A stretch of 64,000 bases of DNA from Alloyangia pacifica (GTDB lineage: Bacteria > Pseudomonadota > Alphaproteobacteria > Rhodobacterales > Rhodobacteraceae): contig NZ_FOZW01000013.1 of assembly GCF_900116195.1 (NCBI RefSeq), positions 1-64,000 on the forward strand. Direction: 5' to 3'. The notes below the pieces were generated by a model, which made no database searches, was not told where the DNA came from, and saw only the letters and a program-made list of their open reading frames with translations. Positions 44,178 to 53,299 of the stretch are shown one piece after another. Position 1 is the first letter of the stretch. Every line of letters starts with the position of its first letter. The translations under genes and the position numbers were made by a program.

Positions 44178-46109
44178 ATGCCGATATTCTTGAATTCAGG
44201 AAATACTTTATTCATTCGCGCTGCCGTGACGTTCGGCGCCTGCGGTCTTGCGTTTTGTCTGCAGCCTGCCACGGCGCAGGAATATTCCACCGAACAGCAG
44301 GACACCGAGGTCGTGCTGGCTCCCGACGGCTTCTCGCCCTACGCGGGCCGGAATTTTCCTCAGGTGCCGCTCTGGGGAGACTCGCATCTGCACACGATGG
44401 TCTCGGTCGACGCCGGCACGATGACACGCTTGTCGCAGGAGGACGCCTACCGCTTTGCCCGTGGCGAAGAGGTCACCACCACCCACGGGCTGCGCGCGAA
44501 GCTGTCGCGTCCGCTCGACTGGCTGGTGATTTCGGACCATGCCGAGATGTACGGGCTGATGCCGCAATTGCTGTCCGGGGATGCGCAGGTCCTTGCCACC
44601 GAACAGGGGCGGATCTGGTACGAGGCGCTGACCGCCGGAGACGCGCAGCGGGCCTTTGATACCGCCATGGAGATCGTCGCCTCGCTGTCCGGAGAAACGC
44701 CGCCGATCGACAACCCAAAGGCGATCAAGCACGCCTGGGAGGCCTACACGGCGCTGGCCGAGCGCTACAATGAGCCGGGGGTTTTCTCGGCGATCATCGG
44801 CTACGAATACACCACCGAGGGCGCCAACAACCTGCATCGCAACGTGCTGTTCCGCGATGATGCCACGCGGGCGAACCAGACCCGGCCGTTCTCGCAATAC
44901 GACAGCAAGAACCCGGAGGACCTCTGGACATATCTCGACGACTACGAGGCGCGCAGCGGCGCCGAGGTTCTGGCCATTCCGCACAACGGCAACCTGTCGA
45001 ACGGGCGGATGTTCTCGCTGAATGCCTATGATGGCTCGGCGCTCACCGAGGAGATCGCGCAGATGCGCGCGCGCTTCGAGCCGCTCTACGAGCCGACCCA
45101 GATCAAGGGCGACGGCGAGGCGCACCCCTTCCTCAGCCCGGATGACGAGTTTGCCGATCACGACACCTGGGACGCGGCGAACCTCAACGGCACGGAGGTG
45201 AAGACACCCGACATGCTGGCCGGGGAATACGCGCGCGAGGCGCTGAAGCGGGGGCTGGCCATCGAGCGCGAGATTGGGGTGAATCCCTTCAAGTTCGGCA
45301 TGGTCGGGGCCACGGACTCGCACACCGGCATGGCCACGGCACAGGAGGACAACTTCTTCGGCAAGCACTCGGGCGTCGAGCCGGAACCGCACCGCTGGGA
45401 GCACCTGGTGATCGAGGCGCCGGACCCGGCGCTCAACATCTACGGATGGAAACAGGCGGCCGGCGGCCTCGGCGCGGTCTGGGCCAGCGAGAACACCCGC
45501 GCCGCGATCTTCGACGCGATGATGCGCAAGGAGACCTATGCCACCACCGGCTCGCGCATGACCGTGCGGTTTTTCGGCGGCTATGATTTCACCGAGGCCG
45601 ACACCATCAGCCGGCTGCCGGCGGACGCAGGCTACGCCAAGGGGGTGCCGATGGGAGGGGACCTGGCGGCCGCGCCCGAGGGCACCGCGCCAAGCTTCCT
45701 CGTCGCCGCGCTGAAGGACCCGATCTCGGGAAACCTCGATCGCATCCAGATCGTGAAGGGCTGGCTCGACGCCGAGGGCGAAACCCACGAGAAGGTCTTC
45801 GATGTGGCCTGGTCGGGCGATCGGTCGCCCGACGACAGCGGCAAGCTGCCGGACGTGGGCAATACCGTCGACGTGGCAAACGCAAGCTGGACCAACACCA
45901 TCGGTGCGCCCGAGCTGATCGCCGCGTGGCAGGACCCGGAGTTCGACGCCACTCAGCCCGCCTTCTACTACGCGCGGGTGATCGAGATCCCGACGCCGCG
46001 CTGGACCGCCTACGAGGCCAAGCGTTTCGGCGTCGAGATGCCCGAGGAGGTGCCGATGATCACCACCGAGCGCGCGTATACCTCGCCGATCTGGTACACC
46101 CCGGGGTGA
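44178..46109 (+). CDS. Secreted DUF3604 protein
   Basis: A 643-residue exported protein. A signal peptide (hydrophobic from about 12 to 30, FGACGLAFCLQPATAQ) is followed by FSPYAGRNFPQVPLWGDSHLHTMVS. The DSHLH and later LVISDHAEMYG, AIPHNGNLSN and VGATDSHTG motifs look like the metal ligands of a PHP-like amidohydrolase fold, consistent with the DUF3604 family, whose function is unknown. The start at 44178 (MPIFLNSG) is preferred because GAGAGAGG lies upstream. It stands alone. A periplasmic phosphoesterase or hydrolase role is possible. Confidence 0.88.
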   Translation: MPIFLNSGNTLFIRAAVTFGACGLAFCLQPATAQEYSTEQQDTEVVLAPDGFSPYAGRNFPQVPLWGDSHLHTMVSVDAGTMTRLSQEDAYRFARGEEVTTTHGLRAKLSRPLDWLVISDHAEMYGLMPQLLSGDAQVLATEQGRIWYEALTAGDAQRAFDTAMEIVASLSGETPPIDNPKAIKHAWEAYTALAERYNEPGVFSAIIGYEYTTEGANNLHRNVLFRDDATRANQTRPFSQYDSKNPEDLWTYLDDYEARSGAEVLAIPHNGNLSNGRMFSLNAYDGSALTEEIAQMRARFEPLYEPTQIKGDGEAHPFLSPDDEFADHDTWDAANLNGTEVKTPDMLAGEYAREALKRGLAIEREIGVNPFKFGMVGATDSHTGMATAQEDNFFGKHSGVEPEPHRWEHLVIEAPDPALNIYGWKQAAGGLGAVWASENTRAAIFDAMMRKETYATTGSRMTVRFFGGYDFTEADTISRLPADAGYAKGVPMGGDLAAAPEGTAPSFLVAALKDPISGNLDRIQIVKGWLDAEGETHEKVFDVAWSGDRSPDDSGKLPDVGNTVDVANASWTNTIGAPELIAAWQDPEFDATQPAFYYARVIEIPTPRWTAYEAKRFGVEMPEEVPMITTERAYTSPIWYTPG

Positions 46110-46215
46110 AGAACCGGGCTTCGCCCGTGGGCTGCGAGAGGCCCGGGGCGGGGCGCCGCCAAGGCGGGTGCGCTTCTTTGAAGGCCCGGCTTCCCTTGGC
46201 GGGCGTCGGATCGGC

Positions 46216-47322
46216 TCAGTCGCCCAGCAGCTCCATCAGCCGGCCCGTGTCCATCGCCCGGCAGGTGCCGACGGCGGGCCGCGCCATGGGCACGTCCTCG
46301 GCGGCGCAGAGCGCGTTGAGTACGGCCTCGTCCACCGCCTCGACGGCGGCCATGTAGACCGGATCGAGAAGCTCGTCGTTCAGGCAGATCATCTGCCGCC
46401 ACGGGCCCGAGAGCTGCGGCAGCGGCATCTCGTTGGCAGTGGAGAAGGCCAGGAAGATGTCGCCAGAGTTGTTGCCGCCCGGGCTGCCGGCGCGGCCGAT
46501 GCCGATGGCGGCGCGGCGCGACAGGCGCTCGAGCTGGCTCGAGGACAGCGGCAGGTCGGTGGCGAGGATCACGATGATCGAGCCGCGCTCGGTCATCATG
46601 TCGAGGATCCGGTGCTCGGTCATCTGCTCGCCGACGCGGCGTCCGGCCACGGTAAGCCATGGCCGCAGCCCGTGGTTCGCCTGAACCAGCGCGCCGAGGG
46701 TGAAGGTCTCGCCCTCCACCTCGATCTGCCGCGAGGCGGTGCCGGTGCCGCCCTTGAACTCGTAGCAGATCATCCCCGCGCCCCCGCCGGAATTGCCCTC
46801 GGTCACCGGGCCGGGCCTTGCGGCATCCAGTGCCCGACGCGCCAGCGCCTCGGTCACATGCAGCCCGTTGATGTCGTTGAGCACGCCGTCATAGGTCTCG
46901 GCCACCACCGGCATCGCCCAGAGGTGGTTGTCCTCCCACGTGCTGCCATAGGTCTCGACCATCCAGCGCACCGCCGCGGTGTGACAGGGGCCGATGGCAT
47001 GCGAGTTGGAGATCATGATCGGCCCCGCGAGCCAGCCACCGTCGCGCACCCAGTGGGCGCCGGTCATCTCGCCGTTGCCGTTGAGGCTGAACTGCCCGGC
47101 CCAGACAGGTTTCGGCTCGGGGTCGCGGCCGCGCGGCAGGATCGCGGTGACGCCGGTCTGCACCTGGATGCCGCGGGTCGCGAGCGACGGATCGCGCGAC
47201 GACAGCAGCTCGGTGGTGCCGACCTCGAGGCCCGGTACATCGGTGATGGCATTCAGGGGGCCGGGTTTGCCGGGCAGGGGGATCCCCAGCGCGCGGGCGC
47301 GGGGTTTGGTCGTCTTGGTCAT
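46216..47322 (-). CDS. DmpA-family aminopeptidase (peptidase S58/P1)
   Basis: A 368-residue N-terminal-nucleophile hydrolase. It has NAITDVPGLEVG, PVVAETYDGVLNDINGLHV, EGNSGGGAGMICYEFKGGTG and ERGSIIVILATDLPL. The last contains Gly247-Ser248, where the proenzyme would cut itself so that Ser248 becomes the N-terminal nucleophile. GNNSGDIFLAF follows. Relatives release N-terminal D-residues or beta-amino acids from peptides. No signal peptide, so cytoplasmic. Its start overlaps the stop of the upstream ABC permease by four bases, so it probably processes what that importer brings in. Confidence 0.93.
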   Translation of the reverse strand: MTKTTKPRARALGIPLPGKPGPLNAITDVPGLEVGTTELLSSRDPSLATRGIQVQTGVTAILPRGRDPEPKPVWAGQFSLNGNGEMTGAHWVRDGGWLAGPIMISNSHAIGPCHTAAVRWMVETYGSTWEDNHLWAMPVVAETYDGVLNDINGLHVTEALARRALDAARPGPVTEGNSGGGAGMICYEFKGGTGTASRQIEVEGETFTLGALVQANHGLRPWLTVAGRRVGEQMTEHRILDMMTERGSIIVILATDLPLSSSQLERLSRRAAIGIGRAGSPGGNNSGDIFLAFSTANEMPLPQLSGPWRQMICLNDELLDPVYMAAVEAVDEAVLNALCAAEDVPMARPAVGTCRAMDTGRLMELLGD

Positions 47323-48137
47323 TTCTGTCGTCTCGATCTGAAGTAGAGGCCGGCGGCGGCGATCACCAGGGTGAACAGCAGCATCAGCGTGGCGATGGCG
47401 TTGATCTCCGGCTTGATGCCGCGGCGGAGCAGCCCCCAGATGTGGATGGGCAGCGTGGTGTTGCCGGTCCCGGCGATGAAATAGGTGATCACCAGGTCGT
47501 CCATCGAGATGATGAACGCCAGCAGCCAGCCGCCGAGAATACCCGGAGCGATGCCCGGCAGCGTCACCTTGCGGAAAGTCTGCGCGGGGGTGGCACCAAG
47601 ATCGGCCGAGGCCTCTTCGACCGAGGTGTCGACCTCGGCAAGCCGGGCAGAGACGGTCACGAAGACATAGGAGATCAGGAAGGTCGACTGGCCAATGATG
47701 ATCGTCATCATCGACAGGTTCATGCCGATTGTGATGAAGAAGATCAGCAGCGCGATCCCCAGCACGATGTCGGGCATGATCATCGGCAGCATCATCAGCG
47801 TGCGGTAGAAGCGTGCCAGCCGGAAGCGGTAGCGTGCCACGGCCAGCGCCAGCGCGGTGCCGCAGACAGTCGAGAAGACCGAGGTCGAGAGCGCAACGAT
47901 CAGGCTGGTGCGCACCGCGCCCCAGAGCTGGTCGGTGCTGTCGACGAAGGTGGCGCTCTGGGTCAGCGAGGTCTCCATGCCGAAGAGCTGGCGGTACCAG
48001 TCGAGCGTGAAGCCGTCCCAGATCATCATGTTCAGCGTGTTGGCGTTGAACGAGTAGATCACCACCAGCAGGATCGGCGCGTAGACGAAGACGAAGAACA
48101 GCAGCCCGTAGAGGCTCAGCAGGCGGCGCAGGATCAT
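47319..48137 (-). CDS. PotC-type ABC transporter permease
   Basis: A 272-residue inner-membrane permease with six helices and the coupling motif EEASADLGATPAQTFRKVTLPGIAPG (given in part: EEASADLGATPAQTF). It begins with LYGLLFFVFVYAPILLVVIYSFN. It pairs with the PotB-type subunit, and its frames overlap both neighbours by four bases. Confidence 0.93.
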   Translation of the reverse strand: MILRRLLSLYGLLFFVFVYAPILLVVIYSFNANTLNMMIWDGFTLDWYRQLFGMETSLTQSATFVDSTDQLWGAVRTSLIVALSTSVFSTVCGTALALAVARYRFRLARFYRTLMMLPMIMPDIVLGIALLIFFITIGMNLSMMTIIIGQSTFLISYVFVTVSARLAEVDTSVEEASADLGATPAQTFRKVTLPGIAPGILGGWLLAFIISMDDLVITYFIAGTGNTTLPIHIWGLLRRGIKPEINAIATLMLLFTLVIAAAGLYFRSRRQK

Positions 48138-49018
48138 GCTTGCGCCTCCTTCTTCGAGAGGCGGAATTGTGCGATCAGCAGGATCAGCACCGCGCTCATC
48201 ACCAGCATCGCCAGCGCCGAGCCGAAGGGCCAGTTGCGCGCCGAGAGGAACTGCTGCTCGATCAGGTTGCCGATCATCAGCACCTTTGCTCCGCCCAACA
48301 CCGAGGGCACGATGAAGTTGCCCAAGGCCGGGATGAAGGTGATCACCGAGCCGCCGACGATGCCGGGCAGGGTGGCGGGCAGGATCACTTTGCGGAAGGT
48401 CTGGAAACGGGTGGCTCCAAGGTCAGAGGAGGCCTCGATCTGCGCCATGTCCAGCTTTTCGATCGAGCCGTAGAGCGGCAGGAACATGAAGGGGATGAAG
48501 ACGTAGGTCATCCCGAGGATCACCGCGAAATCGGTATAGAGGAACTCGATCGGCGCGCCGGTCAGACCCAGCCCCATGAGCCCCTGGTTAAGGAACCCCG
48601 TGGGTCGCAGGATCAGCACCCAGGCAAACAGCCGCACGATCAGGCTGACGAAGAACGGCAGTGTGACGAGGAAGATGGCAAAGTCGCGCATCCCTGGCCG
48701 CATCCGGCTGATCCAGAAGGCGGCGGGGTAGCAGACCAGCAGGCTTGCCAGAACGGTCAGCGCGGCCAGCCTCAGCGAGCGCAGGAAGATGGCGATGAAC
48801 ACCGGGTCGAACTTCTCGTAGCGCGTGTCGGCCCAGCCGAGGATGCGCCCGTAGTTGAGGTGCGAGAAGATCCAGTCGACGCCGCCGTAGAGCCCCGGCG
48901 TCAGGAAGCTGTAGACCAGCATGATCAGCAGCGGGCCGAAGAAGAAGACCAGCAGGAAGACCGTCGGCGCACCGAGCAGGCCAACGAGTTGCAGCAGCTT
49001 GCGTCGGGCGAGGGTCAT
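48134..49018 (-). CDS. PotB-type ABC transporter permease
   Basis: A 294-residue permease with six helices. LPFFVSLIVRLFAWVLILR and the EAA loop IEASSDLGATRFQTFRKVIL are typical of polyamine-type importers. It overlaps the ATPase and the PotC-type genes by four bases each. Confidence 0.93.
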   Translation of the reverse strand: MTLARRKLLQLVGLLGAPTVFLLVFFFGPLLIMLVYSFLTPGLYGGVDWIFSHLNYGRILGWADTRYEKFDPVFIAIFLRSLRLAALTVLASLLVCYPAAFWISRMRPGMRDFAIFLVTLPFFVSLIVRLFAWVLILRPTGFLNQGLMGLGLTGAPIEFLYTDFAVILGMTYVFIPFMFLPLYGSIEKLDMAQIEASSDLGATRFQTFRKVILPATLPGIVGGSVITFIPALGNFIVPSVLGGAKVLMIGNLIEQQFLSARNWPFGSALAMLVMSAVLILLIAQFRLSKKEAQA

Positions 49019-50139
49019 GGCGCGGCCTCGTCGATCAGGTGCAGCCCCTGCGCCGGCGCGTGCAGGGTCATCTCCGCCCCGAGGCCGGGCAGCGCGGCGC
49101 CGCTGCGGAGCAGCGCGTGCAGCGTGCCATGGGCGGGCGTCTCCAGCGCGATCTGGTGATCGGTGCCGGTGTAGTAGGTCTCGCGGATGGTGCCGGTGAA
49201 GCTGAGCGCATGGCCCTCGGGAGGCGTGATCGACAGTGCCTCGGGGCGCAGCAGCAACGTCGCCTCTCCGGCCCGATGCTCGGTGGCAAAGCTCTGCCCG
49301 TCGCGCAGGCTCGCCCGGCCGCCCGCGACCTTGACCGGCAGCAGGTTGCTCTCGCCGAGGAAGTCGGCGGTGAAGAGGTTGGCGGGCGTCCGGTAAAGTT
49401 CGGTCGGCGCGCCGATCTGCTGGATCTGCCCATGCGCCAGCACGGCGATCCGGTCGGACATGGTCAGCGCTTCCTCCTGGTCGTGGGTGACGAAGATGAA
49501 GCCGATCCCGAGCTCGCGCTGCAGCGCCTTCAGCTCCTGCTGCATCTTCTGGCGCAGGTTCTTGTCGAGCGCCGAGAGCGGCTCGTCGAGCAGCAGCAGC
49601 TTGGGTTTCGCGGCAAGCGCCCGCGCAAGCGCGACGCGCTGCTGCTGGCCACCCGAAAGCTGCTGGATCGAGCGCTTCTCCATTCCCGCGAGGCCCACCA
49701 GCTCCAGCATCTCACCGACGCGGGTGCGGATCTCGCGCTTGTCGCGGCCCGCGATCTCGAGCGCGTAGCCGACGTTGCGCGCCACGCTCATGTGGCCAAA
49801 GAGGGCGTAGCGCTGGAACACGGTGTTCACCGGGCGGCGGTGCGCCGGCATCTGGGTGACGGCGCTGCCGTCGATCAGCACCTCGCCCGCGTCGAGCGTC
49901 TCGAAGCCGCTGATGGTGCGCAGAAGCGTGGTCTTGCCGCAGCCCGAGGGGCCGAGCAGCGTGACGAACTCGGCGCTGGCGAGTTTCAACGAGATGCCGT
50001 CGAGCGCGGTCATGGTGCCGCCCTCCGGGGTCCGGAAGGATTTGCGGGCGTCGATAATTTCAAGCGGGGAGGGCATGGGCGTGCGGTCCTGCGAGCCGGC
50101 GGGGAGGAGCCCCGCCGGATGGGTGTCAAAGGGCGTCAT
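49015..50139 (-). CDS. PotA-type ABC transporter ATPase
   Basis: A 374-residue ATPase. Walker A GPSGCGKTTLL, Q-loop VFQRYALF, signature LSGGQQQR, Walker B LLLLDEPLSALD and H-loop FVTHDQEEAL are all present, followed by a TOBE regulatory domain (from about 290). The ATG at 50139 overlaps the stop of the binding-protein gene (ATGA). An alternative ATG at 50076 (MPSPLEI) would remove 21 poorly conserved residues. Confidence 0.93.
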   Translation of the reverse strand: MTPFDTHPAGLLPAGSQDRTPMPSPLEIIDARKSFRTPEGGTMTALDGISLKLASAEFVTLLGPSGCGKTTLLRTISGFETLDAGEVLIDGSAVTQMPAHRRPVNTVFQRYALFGHMSVARNVGYALEIAGRDKREIRTRVGEMLELVGLAGMEKRSIQQLSGGQQQRVALARALAAKPKLLLLDEPLSALDKNLRQKMQQELKALQRELGIGFIFVTHDQEEALTMSDRIAVLAHGQIQQIGAPTELYRTPANLFTADFLGESNLLPVKVAGGRASLRDGQSFATEHRAGEATLLLRPEALSITPPEGHALSFTGTIRETYYTGTDHQIALETPAHGTLHALLRSGAALPGLGAEMTLHAPAQGLHLIDEAAP

Positions 50140-51158
50140 TGCGCGGTCTTGATGCGTGTCCACTCGGAGTTGTAGAGCTGCAGGTCGCGGCCCAGGTCCT
50201 CGAAGATCTGCAGCTTGTCCATGACCTCCTGCGGCGGGTAGATCGTCGCGTTCCCGGCAATCGCCTCGGGGATCAGTTTCTGCGCGGGCACGTTCGGCGT
50301 GCCGTTCATCTGCTGCTCGACGTTCAGCGCCGCGATCTCGGGGCGCAGGTAGAACTCGAGGAACTTCTTGGCCGCATCCTTGTTCGGCGCGGACTCCAGC
50401 ACGCAGATGTCTTCCTGGTACATGGTCGCGCCTTCCTCGGGGATCATGTAGCCGATGGTCTCGGGGTTCTCCGAGACATAGAGGTTGGCGCCCACGTACC
50501 AATGCGCCGCCGCCACATCGCCCGAGATCACCTGCGGCACGGAGTCGTAGGTGAAGGCTGTGACGCCGGAGATGTGGTCGATGATGTAATCCGCTGCCGC
50601 CTCGACCTCGGCGGGATCGGTGGAGTTCACCGAGTTGCCGTTGACGATCAGCCCGATGCCGATGGTCTCGCGCAGGTCGTCGAGCAGGGTGATTTTCTTG
50701 CCCGCCGCGCCAAGCGCGAAGAAGTCGTCCCAGCTCTTGATGTCGCCGGCCAGTTCCTTGTTGTAGACGATGCCGACGTTGCCCCAGGCGTAGGGCAGGC
50801 AATATTCGGCGTCGGGGTCGGTCTGGGCGCGGACGAACTGCGGGTCGATGTTCTCGAAGCCCGGCGCCTGACCGATGTCGGTCTTCGCCAGCAGGCCGAG
50901 CTGGAACATGATGTCGTGCATGTGGACGGACGGGAAGACGATGTCATAGCCCGTGGCGCCGGCCTGGATCTTCGCCAGCATCTCCTCGTTCGAGCCGTAG
51001 CTGTCGAGCGTGATCTCGATGCCGGTTTCCTCGGTGAAGGCCTCGAGCACGGCGGGGTTGATGTAGTCGCCCCAGTTGTAGAGCGACAGCGTCTCGGCGG
51101 AGGCGGCGAGCGGCGCAAGGCTCAGCGCCGTGGTTGCGGCAAGATGCATCTTCTTCAT
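50136..51158 (-). CDS. PotD-type periplasmic binding protein
   Basis: A 340-residue binding protein. The signal peptide MKKMHLAATTALSLAPLAAS is cut before AETLSLYNWGDYINPAVLEA, the PotD signature. SYGSNEEMLAKIQAG, YDIVFPSVHMHDIM and YAWGNVGIVYNKEL follow. PotD relatives bind polyamines, but the same family also takes up other cationic amines and amino-acid derivatives, which would fit the peptidase in this operon. It starts divergently from the RpiR-type regulator. Confidence 0.93.
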   Translation of the reverse strand: MKKMHLAATTALSLAPLAASAETLSLYNWGDYINPAVLEAFTEETGIEITLDSYGSNEEMLAKIQAGATGYDIVFPSVHMHDIMFQLGLLAKTDIGQAPGFENIDPQFVRAQTDPDAEYCLPYAWGNVGIVYNKELAGDIKSWDDFFALGAAGKKITLLDDLRETIGIGLIVNGNSVNSTDPAEVEAAADYIIDHISGVTAFTYDSVPQVISGDVAAAHWYVGANLYVSENPETIGYMIPEEGATMYQEDICVLESAPNKDAAKKFLEFYLRPEIAALNVEQQMNGTPNVPAQKLIPEAIAGNATIYPPQEVMDKLQIFEDLGRDLQLYNSEWTRIKTAQ

Positions 51159-51270
51159 GGTTTCGGTGACTCCCTGTCAGGCTGTTTTTCGGTTTTGCCT
51201 TGAGTCGCCAAAATGGTTCGATACTGTCTTTTTCGTCAAATGTTAGTTTTCTGTCATTGGGAGATCTGCC
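51159..51270. promoter_or_regulatory. Divergent promoter region, ABC operon / RpiR regulator
   Basis: A 112-base gap between the two divergent starts, AT-richer in its centre (TTTTTCGGTTTTG, GTCTTTTTCGTCAAATG). It must contain both promoters and is the likely binding site of the RpiR protein. No clear palindrome stands out. Confidence 0.45.
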
Positions 51271-52137
51271 ATGTCACACGGGTTTGCATCCTATGCCGAG
51301 GCGCCGATCGATGATTTTGTGAGCAGAGTCGAGGAAGGCATGGCCGCACTGCCCAAGCAGGAGGCAAAGGTCGCGCAGTACTTCCTGCTCAACCTCAACT
51401 CGATTTCCTTCGAGACCGGCAAGTCCATCGCGCAGAAAGCGGGGGTGGCCGAAATCACCGTCGGCCGGATGCTGCGCCGCTTCGGCTGCGCCGGGATGAA
51501 GGAATTCAAGGCGATGATGCGGCACCGCTATTCGGTCACCGGCGAGAGCCTTGCCGATGACAGCGCCGAGCTGCCGAGCGACTGGCAGGAGCAGATGACC
51601 GCCGAGCTGCGCGCGGTCAGCACCGTCTATGCCAAGATCAACACCCCCGCCTTCCAGGCCGCCGAACGCTATCTCGGTGAGGCCGAGGAGGTCTACGTCA
51701 CCGGCTTCCAGACCGTGCGCGGACTGGCCGAGGACACGGCGCGGCGGCTGGCGCTGGCGCGCCCGCGCGTGCGCTTTCTGTCGGGGCATGACAGCATGCT
51801 GTCGGAATGGCTCGATCCGCCGGCAGCAGGGGGCAGCTGCCTGCTGATCATCGACGTCATCCCCTATGCCGCCGAATGCGAGACGCTGGCGCGCATGGCG
51901 CGCGAGCAGGGGCGCGACGTGGTGGTGATCACCGACGAATATTGCCATTGGGCGCATGAGGTGACCGACGCGGTGATCAACACGCCGTCGAAGACCGGTC
52001 TGTTCCTCGAGTCCTTGCTGGGGCTCACCGCAGCGACAAGCCTGCTGATCCATGCCACGGCGAACGCCACCGGGCGGGACATGGATGCGCGGATGCGTGA
52101 CTGGAAGCGGCTGGCGCAGCGCATCGGGATATTCTGA
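51271..52137 (+). CDS. RpiR/MurR-family transcriptional regulator
   Basis: A 288-residue regulator with an N-terminal helix-turn-helix (about 20-85: AQYFLLNLNSISFETGKSIAQ and GVAEITVGRMLRRFGCAGMKEF) and a C-terminal SIS domain (about 120-260, EVYVTGFQTVRGLAED and VVVITDEYCHWAHEV). SIS domains sense phosphosugars or, in this subgroup next to ABC importers of amines, other metabolites. Divergent from the potD-like gene, which it probably controls. Confidence 0.92.
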   Translation: MSHGFASYAEAPIDDFVSRVEEGMAALPKQEAKVAQYFLLNLNSISFETGKSIAQKAGVAEITVGRMLRRFGCAGMKEFKAMMRHRYSVTGESLADDSAELPSDWQEQMTAELRAVSTVYAKINTPAFQAAERYLGEAEEVYVTGFQTVRGLAEDTARRLALARPRVRFLSGHDSMLSEWLDPPAAGGSCLLIIDVIPYAAECETLARMAREQGRDVVVITDEYCHWAHEVTDAVINTPSKTGLFLESLLGLTAATSLLIHATANATGRDMDARMRDWKRLAQRIGIF

Positions 52138-52159
52138 GGGATTTCGGACCCGCCTCGGC

Positions 52160-53299
52160 TTAGTCGCGCCAGCGCCTGTCCCCGTCCTGCGCGCCGACGG
52201 ATTGCGGCGCGCTGCGCAGCTCGGGCGGCGTCTCCGAGAGCGTGAACCCGGCCAGCGGAACCCGTAGCCGCTGACCCTGCGTCCCCCAGCCTTCATGCGT
52301 GCCGAGCACGCCGCGCGCCGCGATCTGCGGGTCGGCCAGCGCCTCTTCCAGCCGCCGCACCCGCGCGGCGGGGATGCGAGCGGCGAGCAGGGTCTCCTCC
52401 CACGCGGCGGCGGGGCGGGTGGCAAAGATCTCGGCCAGCAAGGACTTTTCTGCAGCATGCGCCGCGATCCGGGCGTTGTTCGCGCTCTGGATCATCTCGG
52501 GGTGGCCGAGCAGACGCCACAGCCGCTCCTGCTGCGCAAGGTTCGAGGCGGCGATCATCAGCGGCTCGTCCGCCGTGTCGTAGCAGCCGAGCGTGGCGAA
52601 GAAGAAGTCGTTGCCCATAGGCTGCGGATGCGCGCCGTTCCACAGGTAGCCGGTGAGCGGCGCGCTCATCAGCATCAGCGCCACGTCGAGCATCGAGACG
52701 TCCACGTGCTGGCCGCGCCCGGTTCGCGCGCGGTGCAGAAGCGCGGCGGATATGGCGAAGGCGGCGGTGGTGCCCGTGGCATAGTCGATTACCGGCGCGC
52801 CGCATTTGAGCGGGCCGCTGTCCCCGGTGCCGGTCATCGCCATCATGCCGCAGAAGGCCTGGATGACGTTGTCGTAGCCGGTTTGCGCGCGGCGCGGCCC
52901 GGTGGCGCCGAAGGCCGAGATCGAGCAGTAGACCAGCCCCGGATTGCGCGCGGAGAGTGCGTCATATCCGAGCCCCAGCGCCTCGAAGGCGCCGGGGCGG
53001 TAGTTCTCGACAAAGACGTCGGCCGCCTCGACGAGCGCCAGAAGTGCGTCGCGTCCTTCCGGTGTTTTCAGGTCCAGCGCCATGCAGCGCTTGTTGGACC
53101 CCTGCGCCAGAAAGGCCGTGCCCATACCGGCATCGGTCAGTGCCGGGTCGCTTCCCTGCATGCGGGCCTGATCGGGATCGTTCGGATCCTCGATCTTGAT
53201 GACATCCGCGCCCAGAACGCCAAGCTGGTAGGCCGCGAAGGGGCCCGCCAGCACATGGGTGGTGTCGATCACCCGCAGCCGTTCGAGCGCACCTCCCAT
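52160..53299 (-). CDS. CaiB/BaiF family (class III) CoA-transferase
   Basis: A 379-residue enzyme, MGGALERLRVIDTTHVLAGPFAAYQLGVLGADVIKIEDP being the conserved start (seen as VLAGPFAAYQLGVLGADVIK). The catalytic Asp is expected in ADVFVENYRPGAFEALGLGY. DVSMLDVALMLMSAPLTGYL follows. It moves CoA between carboxylic acids. The start codon shares a base with the SDR stop (TGATG). Last gene of the LysR-linked TRAP operon, probably activating the degraded acid. Confidence 0.92.
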   Translation of the reverse strand: MGGALERLRVIDTTHVLAGPFAAYQLGVLGADVIKIEDPNDPDQARMQGSDPALTDAGMGTAFLAQGSNKRCMALDLKTPEGRDALLALVEAADVFVENYRPGAFEALGLGYDALSARNPGLVYCSISAFGATGPRRAQTGYDNVIQAFCGMMAMTGTGDSGPLKCGAPVIDYATGTTAAFAISAALLHRARTGRGQHVDVSMLDVALMLMSAPLTGYLWNGAHPQPMGNDFFFATLGCYDTADEPLMIAASNLAQQERLWRLLGHPEMIQSANNARIAAHAAEKSLLAEIFATRPAAAWEETLLAARIPAARVRRLEEALADPQIAARGVLGTHEGWGTQGQRLRVPLAGFTLSETPPELRSAPQSVGAQDGDRRWRD

